A stretch of DNA of 64,000 bases from positions 620,001 through 684,000 of the forward strand of contig NZ_MLFK01000007.1 of NCBI RefSeq assembly GCF_001879205.1, in the 5' to 3' direction. The first letter of the stretch is position 1; each line of letters opens with the position of its first letter. Below the pieces are notes generated by a model. The model saw nothing but the letters and a program-made list of their open reading frames with translations, was not told the origin of the DNA and searched no databases. This stretch comes from Flavobacterium johnsoniae (GTDB taxonomy: Bacteria > Bacteroidota > Bacteroidia > Flavobacteriales > Flavobacteriaceae). Below, piece by piece: positions 61,342 through 64,000 of the stretch. Position numbers and translations under genes: made by a program.

Positions 61342-63648
61342 TTAATTTAAAAATCTTTGAATTGATTCCTTTTGTATGTCCGGAACATTTATGATTGAAC
61401 TTTTAAATGTAATTTGATCAGAACCAATTCGCTCAATATGTTCATCCAGTATCTCGATATCTTCAAATGAAAGACCATATCTCAACATCCATATATGGCG
61501 ATCGTTATCGGTTCCATATTTTATATATTTTGCCAACTTATTGGCTCTTTCATCTCCATTTTTTTTATAGAATTTCAACAGTGCGGCATAGTAAATATCA
61601 CTTAGTTTAAAACCGATAAGTTTGTCAATATAGTCATAAGTATCGTACATTATAAGATCGTATGAAACATCTTTTGCCTTAGTGCCAATAGGGAACAAGC
61701 TGTATACCGGATGATTCTTGTTGGGAATGTCGCTGTATTCAGTAAAAAAAGCGGCTTCTATATTATCAGTACTCATTCCGTTTTTTTTCAAGATCTCCCG
61801 CTCGTGTGACTTGCTTGCATATGCGTATCTGTACCAGCAGATATTCTTGAAGGTTTTTTCATGAATTTTCCACAAAATTATTTTGATTGCTGTATTTAAG
61901 ACATTGCTTTCCCCACGTTCTAAATCACGTCCAAGATAAATAGAATATAGTGTTTCAAATCTGCCGTACAATAGTATTTTGAAACTATTGTCTTCATTAA
62001 TATCTGAAAGTGTAATTAAATTATTTCCGTTAAAGAGTGAATCTAATATCTCATTTATTATCTTCTCTATTTGGGATGAGGTTAATTTTTCAAGATCTTT
62101 CTCGGATAGGTTATATTCATCAGAATAAGTGTCATTTATTATAGCCTCTTTAAATTCGTTGAAGTCCTCATCATGTTTATCTGATTTTTCAAGAGAAGAC
62201 ACCGAATCCAGTATCTCGTCCTGCAACATTATGGATCTAAAATTTCCCATTCGCGATGGTGAATTGACAATTACATAACCATAATCAAATTTTGAATCAA
62301 TTGATGATCTTCCGGCACGGCCTATTAAATTTTTTACAGAAAGCGGTTTGCTGCTTTCCATCCTGTCCAAAAATACAACATCAAAAGGCATATTAATTCC
62401 CTGCTCAAGAGTGGATGTTGCAAAACACATTCTGCAAAGGCCTTCTTTTGTAAATTCCTCAATTATAATTCTCGTTTGTAATGGCAGAGAACCGTGATGG
62501 ATCACAATTCCTCTTTTTAAAAGAGCCAGTAGCAATGAATAATGGCTCTTAGATGGCGAAGTTTCTCCCCCTGTATAGTGGCTTAGCTGTTCAATATAAA
62601 AATCAATTTTACTTCCCTTAATCTCAGGGCAAAGGTCAATATATCTGCTGAAATCCGTTAATATGCCTCCTTTATAAATTTTGGCTTTTGAAACGTAAAA
62701 TAGAACCGAACCTCCATTTTTTATTGTTTTTGAAATTGGATCAAAGTCTGCAGGTTGTTTTCTTGCTCCCATAACCGCAGTATCAATGCCAAAATGGTAA
62801 AAATTCCAATTTTCATCTTTACATAAAAACATCTGTCCTACGTTTTTCTGAGTATATTGAATTGAATAGGAGGTTTCCCCATTAAAATGGTTCTTTTCAA
62901 TTTGTGATTCGGGATTTTTTACAAATGGATGAGCAAAAACAAATTTAGAGTCAGGAAAAGCTTTATAGCATCGTCTTACAATACTGTCAAAATACAATCC
63001 ACGCTTAGAATCCTCATTGCTTAATTGTGCCTCGTCAAATAAAAACAAATCAATTTTGAATAATTCTTTCTGCCTAAAAAGCTCCCTGCATCTCTCAGGT
63101 GTTACAATAAAAATATTTTTAGTGGCAAAATTGGTATTTATCTTGTCGATAAAGGTCAATATATTAACCTCTTTGCTTAAAATTGCACTGCTTAATCTCA
63201 GATAATATTCATTAATCAATGCTCTTGAAGGTACGATAACAACTATATCATTTTTGCAATCCTGTATTAAATTCATAAAAACATGAGACTTTCCCGTGCT
63301 GGTAGGCGCCGAAAAACTAAAACATTTATTCGAATTAATACCTTTAACAATATCAGCTTGAATTGGAGTGTATGATTTGTGATAGGTGTCAATGATGTAT
63401 CGCTTGTATTGGCCAAATACAACTTCCTTTAGCGTCTTGCGTTCAGTCTCTTTATAAAAAATTGCCATATAATTTAATATGGAATTTTTATGAGCCTTGA
63501 ATTCTTCAGGACGGTATAATGATAAATAAGTTAAGATTTCCATATCAGTAACAGAAACAGGCCCGTTCCGGTATAAATTGTTTAAAACCAAGCTGAAAAT
63601 CTTATCAATATCAATGTTGTTCTGTATTTTTTTAATTAGGTTATTCAT
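61342..63648 (-). CDS. SF2 DEAD/DEAH-box helicase, Hachiman HamB/AbpB-like
   Basis: 768 residues. Walker A 'SAPTSTGKSHVF' (114-121), DEAQ box 'LFLFDEAQLS' (205-208), 'FATSTLEQGINMPFDVVFLDRM' (motif V region) and 'NLIGRAGRSS' (motif VI) define a superfamily 2 helicase with Ski2-like features. A short N-terminal helical region and a ~270-residue C-terminal helical domain flank the core. Its start overlaps the stop of a GEAK-type nuclease gene by 4 bp, the gene order of Hachiman (HamA-HamB) and AbpAB defence systems, in which the helicase senses DNA and releases the nuclease. The assignment rests on gene pairing and motifs. Confidence 0.75.
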   Translation of the reverse strand: MNNLIKKIQNNIDIDKIFSLVLNNLYRNGPVSVTDMEILTYLSLYRPEEFKAHKNSILNYMAIFYKETERKTLKEVVFGQYKRYIIDTYHKSYTPIQADIVKGINSNKCFSFSAPTSTGKSHVFMNLIQDCKNDIVVIVPSRALINEYYLRLSSAILSKEVNILTFIDKINTNFATKNIFIVTPERCRELFRQKELFKIDLFLFDEAQLSNEDSKRGLYFDSIVRRCYKAFPDSKFVFAHPFVKNPESQIEKNHFNGETSYSIQYTQKNVGQMFLCKDENWNFYHFGIDTAVMGARKQPADFDPISKTIKNGGSVLFYVSKAKIYKGGILTDFSRYIDLCPEIKGSKIDFYIEQLSHYTGGETSPSKSHYSLLLALLKRGIVIHHGSLPLQTRIIIEEFTKEGLCRMCFATSTLEQGINMPFDVVFLDRMESSKPLSVKNLIGRAGRSSIDSKFDYGYVIVNSPSRMGNFRSIMLQDEILDSVSSLEKSDKHDEDFNEFKEAIINDTYSDEYNLSEKDLEKLTSSQIEKIINEILDSLFNGNNLITLSDINEDNSFKILLYGRFETLYSIYLGRDLERGESNVLNTAIKIILWKIHEKTFKNICWYRYAYASKSHEREILKKNGMSTDNIEAAFFTEYSDIPNKNHPVYSLFPIGTKAKDVSYDLIMYDTYDYIDKLIGFKLSDIYYAALLKFYKKNGDERANKLAKYIKYGTDNDRHIWMLRYGLSFEDIEILDEHIERIGSDQITFKSSIINVPDIQKESIQRFLN

Positions 63649-64000
63649 ATATTAACGGCAATACAGATTACTTCGTTAAACTTTGAGGCTTCTATAAAGT
63701 GACGGTTTTTTTTGATTCCTGCGATTAATTTTGGTGTACTTGTTTTCTTGCTTGCAAAAGCTGCAATAAAACCTTTCACTCCTTTTGAGAAATTATTTTT
63801 AGAATTTTCACAGCAAAATCTATCGATATCTATAAGGTCTGAATGGTCCCGTTTTTCATTTTCGAATCTAATTATCTGTTCAAAAGACGTACCATAAGCG
63901 TTATCTCGTTTGTTATATTTTGCTTCTCCAAACAATATTACTTCGTTTAGATTTCTTGAAAAAAAATCAAATCCATGGTTGACAGCTTCTTTTTCTTTTA
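63645..64000 (-). CDS. HamA/AbpA-like nuclease subunit, C-terminal part
   Basis: The frame is open to the right window edge, so the N-terminus is missing; about 118 residues are visible. 'AVNHGFDFFSRNLNEVILFGEAKYNKR' shows the Asp and GExK pattern of the DUF1837/HamA PD-(D/E)XK nuclease, with 'GVKGFIAAF' and 'CIAVNI' as later elements. An apparent start at 63935 is only an internal TTG. Overlap with the helicase gene by 4 bp (ATGA) shows coupling. Confidence 0.65.
   Translation of the reverse strand, partial: KEKEAVNHGFDFFSRNLNEVILFGEAKYNKRDNAYGTSFEQIIRFENEKRDHSDLIDIDRFCCENSKNNFSKGVKGFIAAFASKKTSTPKLIAGIKKNRHFIEASKFNEVICIAVNI

Noticed and set aside
46422..64000. Classical integron cassette array with attC sites
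   Set aside because: Spacers lack matching RYYYAAC/GTTRRRY core pairs and no integron integrase is present; only a looser spacer similarity is reported.

Overview
The window looks like a chromosomal segment of a Flavobacterium-type Bacteroidetes. The DNA is AT-rich. The first gene ends in a type IX secretion (Por) sorting tail. Glycoside hydrolases are grouped around a giant hybrid two-component regulator, and intergenic repeats of a kind I associate with Flavobacteriaceae are present. The genus is an inference; there is no rRNA or other marker gene here.

Region 1 (1-35.5 kb) is a polysaccharide utilization locus, best explained as xyloglucan/hemicellulose degradation with pectin-type side activities. 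A plus-strand half encodes a GH74 xyloglucanase (5' end outside the window), a GH29 fucosidase, three GH2 enzymes, two GH97 enzymes, a GH3 beta-glucosidase, a GH43 arabinosidase/xylosidase and two esterases. A convergent minus-strand half encodes a hybrid sensor kinase/AraC regulator (HTCS), a sialate-O-acetylesterase-like enzyme, a GH42 beta-galactosidase and a PA14-containing GH31 alpha-xylosidase lipoprotein. A divergent plus-strand GH31 plus an L-rhamnose mutarotase closes the locus. In the inferred scheme, GH74 cuts the backbone outside the cell; GH29, GH2, GH43 and GH31 remove Fuc, Gal, Ara and Xyl; GH3 finishes the glucan; esterases remove acetyl or feruloyl groups; and the HTCS senses the oligosaccharides. 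No SusC/SusD pair lies inside the window.

Region 2 (35.6-46.4 kb) is accessory DNA. An 8.5-kb block is bracketed by two 87-bp direct repeats (37318-37404 and 45846-45932, 72/87 identical, ungapped). It holds a small two-gene membrane operon, a GHKL-ATPase fused to a predicted PD-(D/E)XK nuclease, a remnant conjugation/replication module (PcfJ-like, PcfK-like, SSB) with visibly higher GC, and a DUF6236-like protein. There is no integrase inside.

Region 3 (46.4-64 kb) is a one-directional array of about a dozen minus-strand genes, mostly single, separated by 80-500-bp spacers. Many look like immune effectors: three PD-(D/E)XK-type proteins, a PIN-domain protein, a possible BECR-type nuclease, a HEPN-motif protein, a cytosolic trypsin-like protease, an HNH protein, pentapeptide-repeat and membrane proteins. 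At the right edge is a Hachiman/AbpAB-like operon (nuclease subunit cut by the window end, SF2 helicase, small membrane protein). A zinc-ribbon gene disrupted by an in-frame TGA sits in one spacer, and several spacers share a related sequence. This region behaves like a defence-island hotspot.
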